Positions 28,001 through 39,050 of a stretch of DNA of 64,000 bases are shown here, in pieces. The stretch's first letter is position 1. The number at the start of each line of letters is the position of its first letter. The notes below the pieces were generated by a model. That model was not told the origin of the DNA and did not search any database. It saw nothing but the letters and a program-made list of their open reading frames with translations. This DNA is from Lanius collurio (lineage: Eukaryota > Chordata > Aves > Passeriformes > Laniidae), in NCBI GenBank assembly GCA_020086605.1, contig JACBWW010000015.1, forward strand, positions 14,805,415-14,869,414, in the 5' to 3' direction. Made by a program: the position numbers and the translations under genes.

Positions 28001-31000
28001 TGACCCTCCAGCCAGGCTGTTCCTCTATAGCTGCAGGTCAGCTGTGGGGTTTGGGTTCAGTCTTAGCACCCAGAAAAAGGTGAGCAGCCTTCTGGGTAGG
28101 TTTCCTTAACCTTGTCTCCTTTAAGCAGTTAGAAGAAGCTTTACAGCCTGTCCTGAAACTTTCTGCTTTTTGAGAAAACTTTTGACACAAGAAAGGCCAC
28201 TGGGACCAACCACCTCCCTCCAAATGAGTTATGATCCTGGGCAAATCACTAAGACAAAGATGGTGGCCCAGCTCTGCCATGAGTCCTTTGAACTAGCACA
28301 CAGACAGCAGAAGTCAAAGCCAGCACCTGTAAACCTGCCCATGACAGATCAAGTTGACAGATGTGCTTAATTGAGCTGAAAACAACAGCAGGAAAGAACT
28401 TCTGGAGGCTTGAGAAAAAAGAAAACTATGTTGATTTCTGCCCCTTAGGACACCCTTCAGGAGCTTTCTGCAGGCTCCAGGGACTACTAAAGCCCTCATT
28501 CAAGCCTGAGCATCGCAGCCATATGCACACATCTCTCTGCCAGGCAGAAGGCTGCTGCTTGGTGCTGTGATGGTGACTGACGGCGTGAGCAAATCCAGGA
28601 GGGTGGCGGTACCCCCCGGCAGCCCTTTCCCCCTGTCCCACAGCACATGCAGCAGTCCCATCCCAAAGAATTGCCCACAGGTCAGCAATGTTCCTTAGGA
28701 CACAGAACACTGCAGCACCTGGGGCCACCCCCCTTCAGGGAGCACCCCCCATGTTGCACACGGATGAGAAGGAGCCAGGGACACAAAGTGGGCAGCTGGC
28801 CAGCCAGTAAATTAATTTCAAAGACAGGGAGGTGATAGATGGGATTCATGTGGGAAACAGGAGAGGATAAATTGTCCATCTGTGACTGATACAGCAGAGA
28901 ACAGAACATGATGAAGCAAAATGAATGGGCACAGAGGGATCAAGGATGGAAAGACTAAGTGGAGTATACATAATTGAATCCCTGAGGCCCAGATCCTGTC
29001 TTTGGGACTACGTGGGATTGAAAACGTAGGAGCACAACTGAAGGGAATGATTCACGGGCTGTGTGTGACAGATAGGACCCCCAGAGCAATCTCTTAGTGG
29101 TGTGGAGGTGGGAATGCCACTGACAGGATGGTGAGGGAGTGTATGAGATGAGGAGCTTCCTCCACATCATTCTATGAACCTTTGAACCCAGCCTCTACAG
29201 AAACAGCCTGGAGGAGTCTACCAAAATTAGAGATGATGCCACAGCTCAGCACTCAGGACTTGGTCAAGGGAGGCAGTTTGTAAACTGGAACCAATCCCCC
29301 CCACACAACAAACCCAGACTTACACCAAAAGCCTATCAGTCTGCTCAGTGCTGCTGACTTCTTTCCTGCAGGAATCTTTGTCAGGGAGACTAAAACATTA
29401 GAAAAATCAGCTCTTCCCCCTCTGTCCATCTCTGCCCTGCTACTGTGCAGGTTCAGGTTGGCAGAATCAGCCAGTTAGCAAGTGCCAAAGCATTTCTAGG
29501 GCATTCCAGGCCAATCAGAGGCAGGAGCCCCCCAGTGCCTTAGGAAAGAGACTTTCAGCAGTGCCACTCCAGGACAGTGCACCAAAAAGCAGCTCAGAAG
29601 CACTTTTGATTGTCCTGTGCTAGGTTGCTTGGTTTCACCCTTGCAGTTACTCAGGTGGAAAGACCAGCTCCTGCACTTATAGCAAGAGACTGCCATGTCC
29701 ATGGCACAAGTGCAGCTGGGATGTGCCCAAGCACTGTGTCCTTCTAGACCGCCTGCAGCAGTGCAGGCCCATCATCAACTGCACTGTCCTGCTGCTACAG
29801 TGGATTAACTCTCCCCCAAATGACCGGGGGGTTGCAAGAGGACATTAACTGCAGGTTAATGCAAGGATGCAAGGATGTGTCACTGTAGCATCCCTCTCAC
29901 CAACCTCTGCTCTCCAAGAGGCCATCAACAATGGCCAAGAGAAAACAGGAGCAAATGCATTCCCAGACTTCCCATGTGTTGCAGGAGCCTGCAGGAACCT
30001 GTTCAAGTGGGAATTTTCATGCTCTTAAGGTCACCTCTGGTTTCTTACCTTGCAACTCTGTTTTTCAATTCCAAACCTTTAGCATCCACCACAGCCTGTG
30101 GCAAAGAGGATATTTCATGCAACCCTGCTGAACTGTAGAGTTTAAGGTAGCAGGCAGTCCAGTTCCTTAGTCCCAATCCTCCTGGTACCTCAACTGAGGT
30201 ACATCTCAAAAACTGCCCATCACTCACTGGAGCAGCAGCAAGGCTGTGGAGCATCAGAAGAGTTTGAGTGAAGTTCAAATAAATTCTATCTTCCTAGCAC
30301 AGAGGGTTATTCCACTAAGCATAAGGCAGAAACAGACCTTCTCTGTAGGGATGTAACTTCTAATTATGCATTGTTCCCTGAAGCCTAGATGCTCGGATCA
30401 TTATTATCTTCCATGTTTATTAATCAGCTACCTGATGTTAACAAGAAGATAACTTCTAGGAGATATGCAAATAATTCTGCAATTTTCCTTTCCAGTGACT
30501 CAGCATTCATATCAGAAATGTGCTAACAGAATACAAAAGCTATTAAGAAGCCCTCTGCATAATTATACTCTTCCTTGCCTCCAGTTCTTAATAATTTACA
30601 AAAGAAAATTTGTATCTTGCAATACACACTCGATCTTGCCAGAAGAATTTTGTAAGTTATCTCTTCTTCAGTTTAAAATCTCATTTCTATAATTTTCCAT
30701 TCTCTAAAGACTTGTCTCTAAAATTATACTCAAATAAGGCAAAATTAAATGATCTCAGTAGAAAAATATATGTAAGTGAAACAAAATACTTTCAAAACTG
30801 AAAAGACTGGCAGTGATTTCAAATATGATTGTCATGTTGAGAATTAATAGAGCATCTTTATTTTACTTTTCCCTATTTTCTCTGCAACATCAAGAGGAAA
30901 CATCCAGGGCAGAACACAAGGCTGTGACTGAGTTCATACTGCTGTCACAGAAAGGCAACTGAAGTGATGACCAAGTGCAACACATTGATGACCATGGAAT

Positions 31001-32379
31001 TAACATTAAATATGCTGGAAAATACATCAGTGTAGAGAACATTTTTAGGGGGCAGCTATTCTCTTAGGTGACATGATGACAGTACACACCCACTAAGTGC
31101 CTGTTGTGCAGGAGTTGTTCAGGACAAAGCTCGTCTGGTCTACCAACAGCTGGAACATTGAGCTCTTACTTGGTTCATGTTGTTCAGGCTTTTTTTCTGT
31201 GCAAGACCTTTGCACTTAACTGTTCAGAGGAACTTATAAAATTCACAGCCTAAGAGATAACTTCTACCCTTGGTTTTGCTTTCTTCACCTTCCCTGTGGT
31301 TGTGCTTTCTTCATCTTCAGCTGGCATCTTTCTCTTTGAAAAATCACACCTTCAAGAAATAAGGAAACCCACACCAGCATAACTCTCCAGTATTTAACCC
31401 CTTTCGGATCCTTCCCCCAAGGATGACAAATGCAGCAGCCATCCCACCAGTAACAAGGTAACAGAAAGACACCCTCATCTCAAATGGCTTGGTAGGCAAA
31501 GCTGAGGCAGAAGGTTGAGAAAGCTAGGGAAGGAGATCAAGCAGAGAGAAATAACCCTCTACATGCTTCACCAGCCACAAAATATTCTGATTAGGCATCT
31601 TGCATAAAATGGCCAAGTCAGAGGCCTGTTGTGTTGGGTAATCATCACAAAGGTGGGCACTGAATGAAAATCTGAAACTGCAATCAATTTGCAGAGGTTA
31701 CCTGGAGGAATAAGAACATACTAAGCAGATAATAAAATAACCTCCCTATGATGCCATGTAGGCAGGGCACACTGTCAGAAAGAAAAGTCATACTTGAAAG
31801 GACTCAGAGGCTGACACACAGACAAGAAAGGCATGTGTGATGCCTGTGTATGTACCTGTGTGGGACATATCAAAACACTTGACAGGTCTAACCCCAGCTC
31901 ATACACAGAAGCACAGGCCATTTCACAAATAGTTCATACGCTAGATTTTAGGAAACTGCATAAAAACATTTGCAGAGCCAGACTCTGTGCAAAGCCAGCC
32001 TCTGGGCTCTGCAAAGCTAACCTCGTATCAGTGACTGACAGACAAGACACTCTTTGGAAAGCAGTGCTCCCGAGACACCCAGCCATGCTGGCAGGACAGC
32101 GTGCCAAGGCTTTCCAGCCCCCTGTACTCTCATGTCTTTGGAGGCAGGCATGTTGCTTTATTGCTGGGACTGTACTAGTTTTTCAGTTCCTCTTGACAGG
32201 AACGCACTCACAGGTCAGCAGAAGCCATCTCATGTCACTTTATGACGAGATGGGGAATATGCTCTTAAAAGCCGCCTGGCACTGCGTGAATATTTCCAAC
32301 CTCGCTGCATTGCCCAAGACACTGCAATCCAAGCACAACCCTAACGAGCTGAAGGCAAGCGGGGCAGTCTGAGGAACGC
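22095..32379. other. Non-coding intergenic stretch upstream of SPINK2
   Basis: No coding exon is recognised. The 179-codon open frame at 31833-32372 ends just before the SPINK2 CpG island. It shows no domain, no convincing signal and no partner splice site, so it is treated as chance or part of the upstream region. A TAAT-rich segment at 23185-23310 is listed separately. Confidence 0.5.
23185..23310. promoter_or_regulatory. Candidate conserved non-coding element with clustered TAAT/AATTA cores
   Basis: Within about 125 bases there are repeated homeodomain-type cores, including CTAATTAAG, GATTAATTCC, GTTAATTAATTAG and CCTTAATTAG. The surrounding sequence is not a simple repeat. Such density of ATTA cores is common in conserved vertebrate enhancers, but conservation cannot be judged from one genome. 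Local AT-richness alone is an alternative explanation. Confidence 0.25.
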
Positions 32380-32619
32380 TGGAACTGCAGCCGGCGCCCT
32401 GCCATTAACTGTGCTGCCCCCCTGCACAGCTGTGACGGGAAAGTTTTCCATCCCGTGAGCTGTTCTGGGGAGGTTCCTGCCGTGCCCAACCCCGCGTCCC
32501 CGCCGTGGCATCCCAGTCGCGCGTGTCCCCCGCTCCCGCCCGCCGCGCGCCCCCCCGTTGCTCCCGCGCGGCGCGGCCGTTGCGCCCCGAGCCGCCGCCG
32601 CCGCCGCTCAGTTGGCGAC

Positions 32620-32662
32620 ATGGCGCGGCTGCTGGCGCTCCTGCTGCCCGTCCTCCTCGCCG
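32620..32662 (+). CDS. SPINK2: SPINK2 coding exon 1 (signal peptide)
   Basis: The exon starts at ATG in the context GCGACATGG and encodes 14 codons plus one base. The donor GTACCG begins at 32663. It is not a textbook donor, but it joins in phase to exon 2. The 5' untranslated part lies in the CpG island upstream, and its start cannot be fixed. Confidence 0.85.
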
Positions 32663-35600
32663 GTACCGCGCCGGGGGAGGAGAGGCGGTGCCGGGGAAGT
32701 GGGAAGCGGGCTGGGAAGGGCAAACCTGAACCGGTACCGTGCCCCGGCTGGTTCAGCGGCGCGGCGGCGGAATCTAAAGCCGGGGATGGGCACCAGCCAT
32801 CCGGAGGCAGGGCGGGGAACCGGCAAAGGATGGTGCCCGACGGCAGCTGGTTGAGGCCGGTACCGGGACAGCGGCTGGTCGTGGGGGAGCCGGGACCGGG
32901 ACGGGACAGCCCCTGGTCGGGGATGCCGGGATCGGACAGCGGCTAGTCAGGGGATCGGAGAGAGTCAGGGGCTGCGGGGACGGGGCAGCGTCCGGTCGGT
33001 AACGGGCAGGGCTGGTCCCGCGGAGGCCGGCGGGGCCCGTGCGGGACCAGGCGCCGTGAACGCCGCTTGCTCTCCACAGGGCTGCTCTCGTGTCCCGGTG
33101 CCATGGCCAGCTATTCGGTGAGTGCCGTCTGCCCCGCCATCCCCGGCAGGGACGGCCCCGCTGCCCTCCCTGCCTCCAGCCAGGCCTCCTGCTGCCGGCC
33201 GCCCCTTCCCCAGAGCCGCGGGCCTCACGCTGGGGGTCCGTGCCACGCTGTGTCCGGCGCTGAGCACGGGGCTCTCCCCACAGCTGAGGGGCCCAGGAGG
33301 CTGCTGGCTCCGCAGCACGTAAGCCCTGGTGATTCCCGCCTCTTACCATCTTCATCTGCATTGCTCTTCATGGGGGACTAGCAGTCCGTGTGTCCCGCTG
33401 ACGCTCAGAGGTCAGAAGGGCTGCGCAGTGGGGCACACATATGTCCTGACACCACAGCTGAGCCGTGCCAGGCAGTAGGAGCCAAGCCTCAAGTGATAAA
33501 TTCCCGTAAGAGCATGAAAAAATAACGTGGCACTTTAAAATGCCATGCCAGCTCCTGTTGGACATCTTTTTTTCTGTGCATGTCAGGATTCTTCAGAACA
33601 TGAGCAGAAACCTGTTTCAAATGGTGTAACTTCGGCTTTTTTTTGTACCTGTCTTCCCTAGCCTGACTGCAACAGTTATGGTTCATATATGTGTCCAAGG
33701 GACTACCATCCAGTTTGTGGCACAGATGGAGAGACCTACGGAAATGAGTGTGTGCTCTGCCTTACTAACAGGTAGTCACTTAATTCTGTTCTTCCCTTCC
33801 CTATAAGCAAGCAGAACATTCACCCTGACATCCCAGGTAACTGATAGATCATTTATTGGCTTTGGAGCATTCACACTGTTGCATTGCAGTTTCAGCAGTG
33901 TTCTCTCAGCTGTGAATCCCTTGCAACAGATTTTATTGTGATACCTGTAAATGGCTTCATTTGGATTCAGTCAGCTGGATGTACTGAGTGTTTGCATTAG
34001 TAATTCCTGAGAAGAAGGATCTCAGAGGAGGTTGCCTGTCATGTTCATACAATGCCATACTACCAATGAATATAATGCCAGACCCTTCCACACTCTCCAT
34101 CAGAAAACGTGAAAGATCCCACCCAAAATGCAACTTTAAATATAAAATACTGGTGTTCAAGATCCAATCGCCTGTACTTCTTTCACAAAGAAGAATAAGA
34201 ATGCAAAAGGTTAGGACAAAATACTATTTTGCCTTCAGTTTGTCTAAAAATCAAGAAAAATACTGCCTGATATTTGAGAAAGAGTATTTTATTCTTTCAT
34301 AAGGTAATAATTTTTAAAAACAAATTGAAAACACACAGAAACAGTATCTAATGAGTATTACCACTCTCCATTACAATTGATGGGAAACCTTTATAGAGCA
34401 GTCTCTTAGTACAAACTGAGAGGAACTGTTGTGAATAGAATTTTGATGGTAAAAGGCAATTTACACAAATGAAATAAAATATCACTTGTTTCCAGCAGAG
34501 GGTAGAAGAGAGAGTAGCAGAATAGCAGTGAGGGGAACTTACAAAATTGCAAACAGATAGATCTCAAGAAACGGAAGGCTGAAATGTGTTTCTCACTTTG
34601 GGGCAGAGGAAAGATTGATTCTGACCAGATGATTTACAAAATTCAAATGACCAAGACAGAGGCAATACAGGCCACAATAAGGTGTCAAAGGACACTCGAG
34701 GTAGTATTGTAAACAAAGTGCTGAAGTGTGTCATGCAGATGTGCAGAATTTGCTAACACTTTCACCAGAACACAGCACAAACTACACAAGCAAACGACAG
34801 ATTACAAAGCAAATTGGTAAACCTACAGCTCAGGAAAAAAAAGAAATCAAAATTCACACATAGTAGAATCTCTTAAAAGGGAAGAAAAGAGGTTCTGGCA
34901 TGTTACATGTTAGGAGCCTACCCATCTTTTCTGCCTAGAGGGCTGTTGGAGTAAGTTATTAAGTGATTGGCTTTGTGCATAGCCAGAGGTAAAGAGAAAA
35001 GTAAGCAAAGCAGATACAGATTTGTCAGAAATAATCCGATCAAATCCATGAGACTTAGTTTTTTGGCACAATAACTTGGCTAAACAGAGTAGGAGGAAGT
35101 AGAAGCATTGGTGCATGACATTAATAAGGCATTTTACGTTATCCCCACTTGACGTTCACAGAAGCATACAAATAGTTATTCAGCTGAAATTGTTAAAGGA
35201 TGAAATCACTGAAGTTTGAAATGCTGTGGTTCAAAAGCAGCGATCAGCATTTTTCATTGGAAAGTGCTATTATATTTCATATAATAAAAATTGCAAAATG
35301 GCATGGATATGATGATCTGTGCAGGATATTATAAAAATTCCCAGGGATCTGGAAAAATGGAATGAAAACAGTACAATAAAAGACAAAGAGAAGTGCTAAG
35401 TATTGCCCATAGAGAGTGCAAATCCATATTGTAAAGATACAGACAGGAGAGCATCTAATGACCTAAACAATATCTTTGATCCTTTCAGAGCAGAAGGATG
35501 GACATTTCTAGATGCTTCATTTTTTTAGGCATGATCCCTCAGTTCCAGATGGATGCATGGCAGATTCCTGAACACAGCATTGCACACACAACAAAGGGTT

Positions 35601-37541
35601 CTCAAGTCAAATCTGTTGCTTATTTCAACTCCTTAAGTAATTCCTTAAGTGTAATTAGTGATGAGGCTTGTCTTTTTAGTAAAAGATGTAAAGTACACGT
35701 TTTGTGTGATACATGAGATTAAATCAAATTACACACGCAAGATAGAATTTTGTCTTAACTATCTTTTTTTTGCTGTCTTCTTACATGCTCAGAAACATGT
35801 ATTTTGGTCTGAAGTGACACAGGATGGTCAGATACTCTCCTGATGGTTTTTCTTCTGTAGTTCGGTAGTTGGCATATTTGGGGCCTTCTAGTTCAGTCTG
35901 GAGTTGTTCTAAAGTGTTTGACTTGGCATGAACACAACACGGTTATTGGGGGAATTTCAGCTTTGAAGAACCGTGCACAGTCATAATGAGTGGTCATTCC
36001 ACTCCAAGTAATCTAAGGTACAGTCTGTCACACTTCTTAGGAGGACAGAACAAAGAGATTTTTCTGCCCTATTTAGCAAGCTACATGACCAGCTGCTGAA
36101 ATAGTGTAATGTGGTGATACAGAAACAGATACATGGACACATCCAGTACTAAATTACAAAACAGTCACTTGTCAGTTAACTTGGAGTGATTCTCAATGGC
36201 CAACTTGCAGGTGTGTTCTAGCCCATATTTAAGCCCATGAGGGGCTTTTTAAAGGGAGTTGTACTGTTTTAGCCATGCAGGACTGTGTGGGCACCTGCAG
36301 AGCCCTGTGTGAATGGAGTGCTGCAGAAGAGGTTGCTGTGGTTGATCCATGATAACGAGACACTTGGAGCAAAGGTGAACCACAGACCCTGCCCATCCTG
36401 GCTCTGCAGTGAAGCCCCTTAACTGTAAGACCAAAGTTGGTTTTCCTCCCTACTTTTTTTTTTTTTTCTTCTAAAGCTTTGATTTAATCCATTCTTAAGC
36501 TAGTGCTGAAATCCCAGGAATCTTCCACACTCAGTGTCCAGTAGCAATGACAACATCTGATCTTAGTTTATACCTAGTCCAACAGCACCATGTGCTCTTT
36601 GGAAATAGATGAAGCAGCTTCAGCTGTCTGTGCAGGGTTTAGTATAAAGACTGTCCTTCAGCCAGAACTTCTCCTTACATCTTTACTGGTTGATTACATC
36701 TTGATTTTGCCTTTCATATTCCTAATCTGCTCCACTACCTTCTGGTCAAAAAGATCTCTGATAAAACTATTAGTACAGACTAACCCTGCTTTTGGGTAAG
36801 CATAAGTCGCTGGAATTTCATGAGGAGTAAACCAGCTTGATTCTTTTAAGAAAGGGAAACAAACTGATGGTCTAGGACAATTTGCATTGCATTACTTTCT
36901 TTTTCTATCTGCACTTTCCTGGTAAATTGAGATTTGTAAATGGAGCACCCCAAAATACTATTTATAGGACTTGCAAAAAATCCAAGCCAGGGGTACCTAG
37001 CTGAAATTTCCTTAAAGAAGATTCCAGCATTCAGAGAACCACACATTCAAAATTTAGTGAAGCCTTAGATGCAGAGGTGCGTCGGGATGCACACCCTTCA
37101 CACTGAATTCCCATGTGAAAGGTGGAAACATTGTAAGCCTTAGAACTGGTTTGCACCTCAGAGGCTGCAAAGTTTAACTTGTGTTAGTGATTTGGAATAG
37201 ACATGTTACTCCTCCTGGTGAGATTTGTCGTGTGGTTTGATAGTTCTCAGATTTGCAGATGGTTTTATCAGGTTTTTATAGGTAACAAAGCCTGCAGTAA
37301 GTTAGTCTGCGTATGTGATTCATAAATTTTTGTGTCATGGTTACTTTGTGGTAATACTTACAGTAAGTGATGAAATTAATGCATCACTGCATTTAATTGA
37401 ACACATAGAAAGACATGAGAGAGCTCACTTTATAAAACGTGTCTGTAAAATTCTAGTAGTGTTCCTCTTCTCATATATTTCTCTTCTGTTTGTAGGGAAG
37501 AGCACAAGAATGTAAAAATTGTCCGACGGGGAACTTGCTGA
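32620..37541 (+). CDS. SPINK2: Kazal-type serine protease inhibitor 2 (SPINK2), four coding exons
   Basis: The coding exons are 32620-32662, 33080-33117, 33662-33771 and 37496-37541. All have GT-AG boundaries and compatible phases, giving a 78-residue protein. Residues 1 to about 22 form a hydrophobic signal peptide beginning [13 protein letters not shown]. One Kazal domain follows, with six cysteines spaced C-7-C-7-C-10-C-2-C-17-C, including the signature [13 protein letters not shown]. By analogy with other Kazal inhibitors, P1 is the second residue after the second cysteine. Here that is Arg (C-P-R-D), as in human SPINK2, predicting inhibition of trypsin-like proteases. The C-terminal [12 protein letters not shown] matches the SPINK2 ending closely. 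In mammals SPINK2 is made mainly in testis and restrains acrosin-type proteases in the acrosome. Position beside HOPX fits conserved synteny. The start is the only ATG giving a signal peptide in the CpG island. Confidence 0.93.
32839..33000. repeat. Degenerate GC-rich minisatellite in SPINK2 intron 1
   Basis: Four to five imperfect units of roughly 30-40 bases follow each other. Each has the pattern GGACAGCGGCTGGTC, then a G-rich stretch, then CCGGGA(C/T)CGG. Recognisable unit starts lie near 32839, 32867, 32900, 32933 and 32984. The copies are diverged and unequal in length, so boundaries are approximate. Confidence 0.6.
33080..33117 (+). CDS. SPINK2: SPINK2 coding exon 2
   Basis: This 38-base exon follows acceptor TCTCCACAG and ends at the strong donor GTGAGT at 33118. 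It completes the signal peptide and supplies the short linker before the Kazal domain ([12 protein letters not shown]). The short second exon is typical of SPINK genes. It ends in phase 0. Confidence 0.85.
33662..33771 (+). CDS. SPINK2: SPINK2 coding exon 3 (Kazal core)
   Basis: The exon follows the pyrimidine-rich acceptor CTTCCCTAG and ends at donor GTAGTC. It encodes five of the six Kazal cysteines, the Arg P1 residue and the [13 protein letters not shown] signature. It is 110 bases long and ends in phase 2, so the last codon (Arg) is completed by exon 4. Confidence 0.95.
33772..37495 (+). other. SPINK2: SPINK2 intron 3
   Basis: The 3.7 kb intron lies between the Kazal core exon and the last exon. 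It is AT-rich with no recognisable repeat family and no additional Kazal exon. A poly(T) run lies near 36455-36468. Confidence 0.7.
37496..37541 (+). CDS. SPINK2: SPINK2 coding exon 4 with stop
   Basis: The exon follows acceptor TCTGTTTGTAG and encodes [14 protein letters not shown], which carries the sixth cysteine, then TGA at 37539-37541. The phase agrees with exon 3. The 3' untranslated region runs to about 37660. Confidence 0.93.
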
Positions 37542-37635
37542 TATGACAGATGACCACTTTTTGAGAAAATAAGAGGGTCATGGCCAGTCCAAATGGAAAC
37601 AATGCCTTAAATGTACCTTCTATGTAGCCTGTCTT

Positions 37636-37641
37636 AATAAA
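37636..37641 (+). terminator. SPINK2: SPINK2 polyadenylation signal AATAAA
   Basis: A canonical AATAAA lies 95 bases after the SPINK2 stop codon and is followed within about 40 bases by T-rich sequence. It is the first canonical signal after the coding region, giving a short 3' untranslated region. Confidence 0.75.
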
Positions 37642-37664
37642 CAAGCTTGCATATTTAAAGTACG

Positions 37665-38894
37665 TTTACTGTATTAAAACCAGTGTTCATAAACATATCC
37701 ATAGTACAGTTAAATCCTGAACCCTGATTTATTTTCTTACAAAAGACAGATCATAAGAAAGGGATGTCCTGACTCTATACCAGTAGGTCAGTTGTCCAGA
37801 GAAGGGATTGAGTGTGCCAAGGAAGGAAGTGAATGGGTACCAAGTGCCATTCCCACAGCCCTGCCTGGGATCAAGGAGGCCCCAGCATCTCTGTCGAAGG
37901 CAGTGCTCTTTGTTTCTGGGGTGTTCTGAGCCCACAGGTGCCAGTGACCCCTGGAGAGCCATTGGAGTGGTTTCCTGTGGTGGCTACCAAACTGGTGATG
38001 GCAACCAAGCTTCTGCCCCTGGCTCCCAACCTGCAGGTCCTGCTGGTGGAGGACAGTGACTTGGGCACCATCTGCTCTTGCTGAGGAAGTAAGGGCTGGT
38101 TTGGAATGCTGGAGGCATGGGCAAGGGACATGCACTGCCCTCCCGGTCCCCATCCCTCTGGGCTCTGCTCCCTGGGGCAATGATGTCACTGGCCTGGCTG
38201 GCACCCTAGAGCCACTTCCTGTGGCAAACACCAAGCAGAATTGGAAATCTCAAGACTCCTGTGAAGGAGTGCACTCCAGAGTAGCTCTAGGGGGCCTTCA
38301 CACAGGGAAGGTGTGCAAGCACTGGGGTTTGGGCTCTCCTTGTACTTGGCATGGATATGGGTACATATCTTAGGTTTGTTCCTTTCTGTTCCACTGAGCA
38401 CCTGTTTTTTGCCTGCTGATTGAAATTTACTGTGTTTGGGTTGTCCTACAGTGCTTGGTAATACTCAGGTGGCTTCTAGGTTTGATCTAAGCCAAACAGC
38501 ACCTGCTCTCCCCCTGGTCCCAGACAATGGCTTTGTCAGGCTTTGCTGGGCAGCAGCAGTGCAGGCAGAGATGTACAGCATACTTCATGCCTGAGGAACA
38601 TTCTCAGGTCAGTGACTTTGGGTTTGAAAAACAATGTTTTTGCCTTGCACTTCCTTTAAAGGGTCAAAGCTATCCTTACCTTCCAGCGCATGCCTGCTTT
38701 CATTTTCTTTGAGCGAAGACTAATCACTGATGGAGGAATGGCATGTGTGGTACAACTGGAGGGCCAGAGGCAAAAAAAAATCCCCAAACAGTAATGTACC
38801 CCAGTTGGGTGTTTGTGAAGCTTTGTAGCTCAAAAAGATGGTGAATTTCAGTATGATGAGTTTAATTGTTTTAAGTTAAAACTGTACATTACAT
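37665..38894. other. Intergenic sequence downstream of SPINK2
   Basis: No gene or repeat is recognised. The overlapping open frames on both strands around 37729-38373 (up to 148 codons) fall in the same GC-richer patch in several phases and match no family. Confidence 0.5.
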
Positions 38895-39050
38895 TTAGGA
38901 CCATGTTGAGAGCATTATCCAAACACTTCTTGAATTCAGACAGTCTTGGTGCTTCCTGGGGAGCCTGTTTCAGTGCCCAACTGCCCTCTGTGGGAAGCAC
39001 CTTTTCCTAACATCCAACCTAAACCTCCCCTGACACAGCTTCACAACACA
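38895..39050 (-). mobile_element. CR1 non-LTR retrotransposon fragment
   Basis: The plus strand shows, in CR1 antisense order, CATTATCCAAACACTTCTTG, CTTCCTGGGGAGCCTGTTTC, and AACATCCAACCTAAACCTCC followed by CTGACACAGCTTCA. These match the 3' untranslated part of avian CR1. Both ends are diverged and the boundaries are approximate. Confidence 0.85.

Larger units (their letters stand above)
32380..33330. promoter_or_regulatory. SPINK2: CpG island over the SPINK2 promoter and exons 1-2
   Basis: GC content and CpG density rise sharply at about 32380 and fall after about 33330. The neighbouring DNA is AT-richer and CpG-poor. The densest part (32510-32620) lies directly upstream of the SPINK2 start codon and includes a (GCC)n run at 32590-32606. 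No TATA box is seen, so this looks like a dispersed CpG-island promoter. The exact transcription start is not visible. Confidence 0.8.

Noticed and set aside
31833..32372. 179-codon plus-strand open frame just upstream of the SPINK2 CpG island
   Set aside because: No domain, low-complexity or splice partner was found, and a vertebrate single-exon gene of this kind needs transcript evidence. It most likely occurs by chance.
32774..33361. 195-codon minus-strand open frame over the SPINK2 CpG island
   Set aside because: GC-rich islands commonly leave antisense frames open. The composition is Arg/Pro/Gly-rich with no homology.
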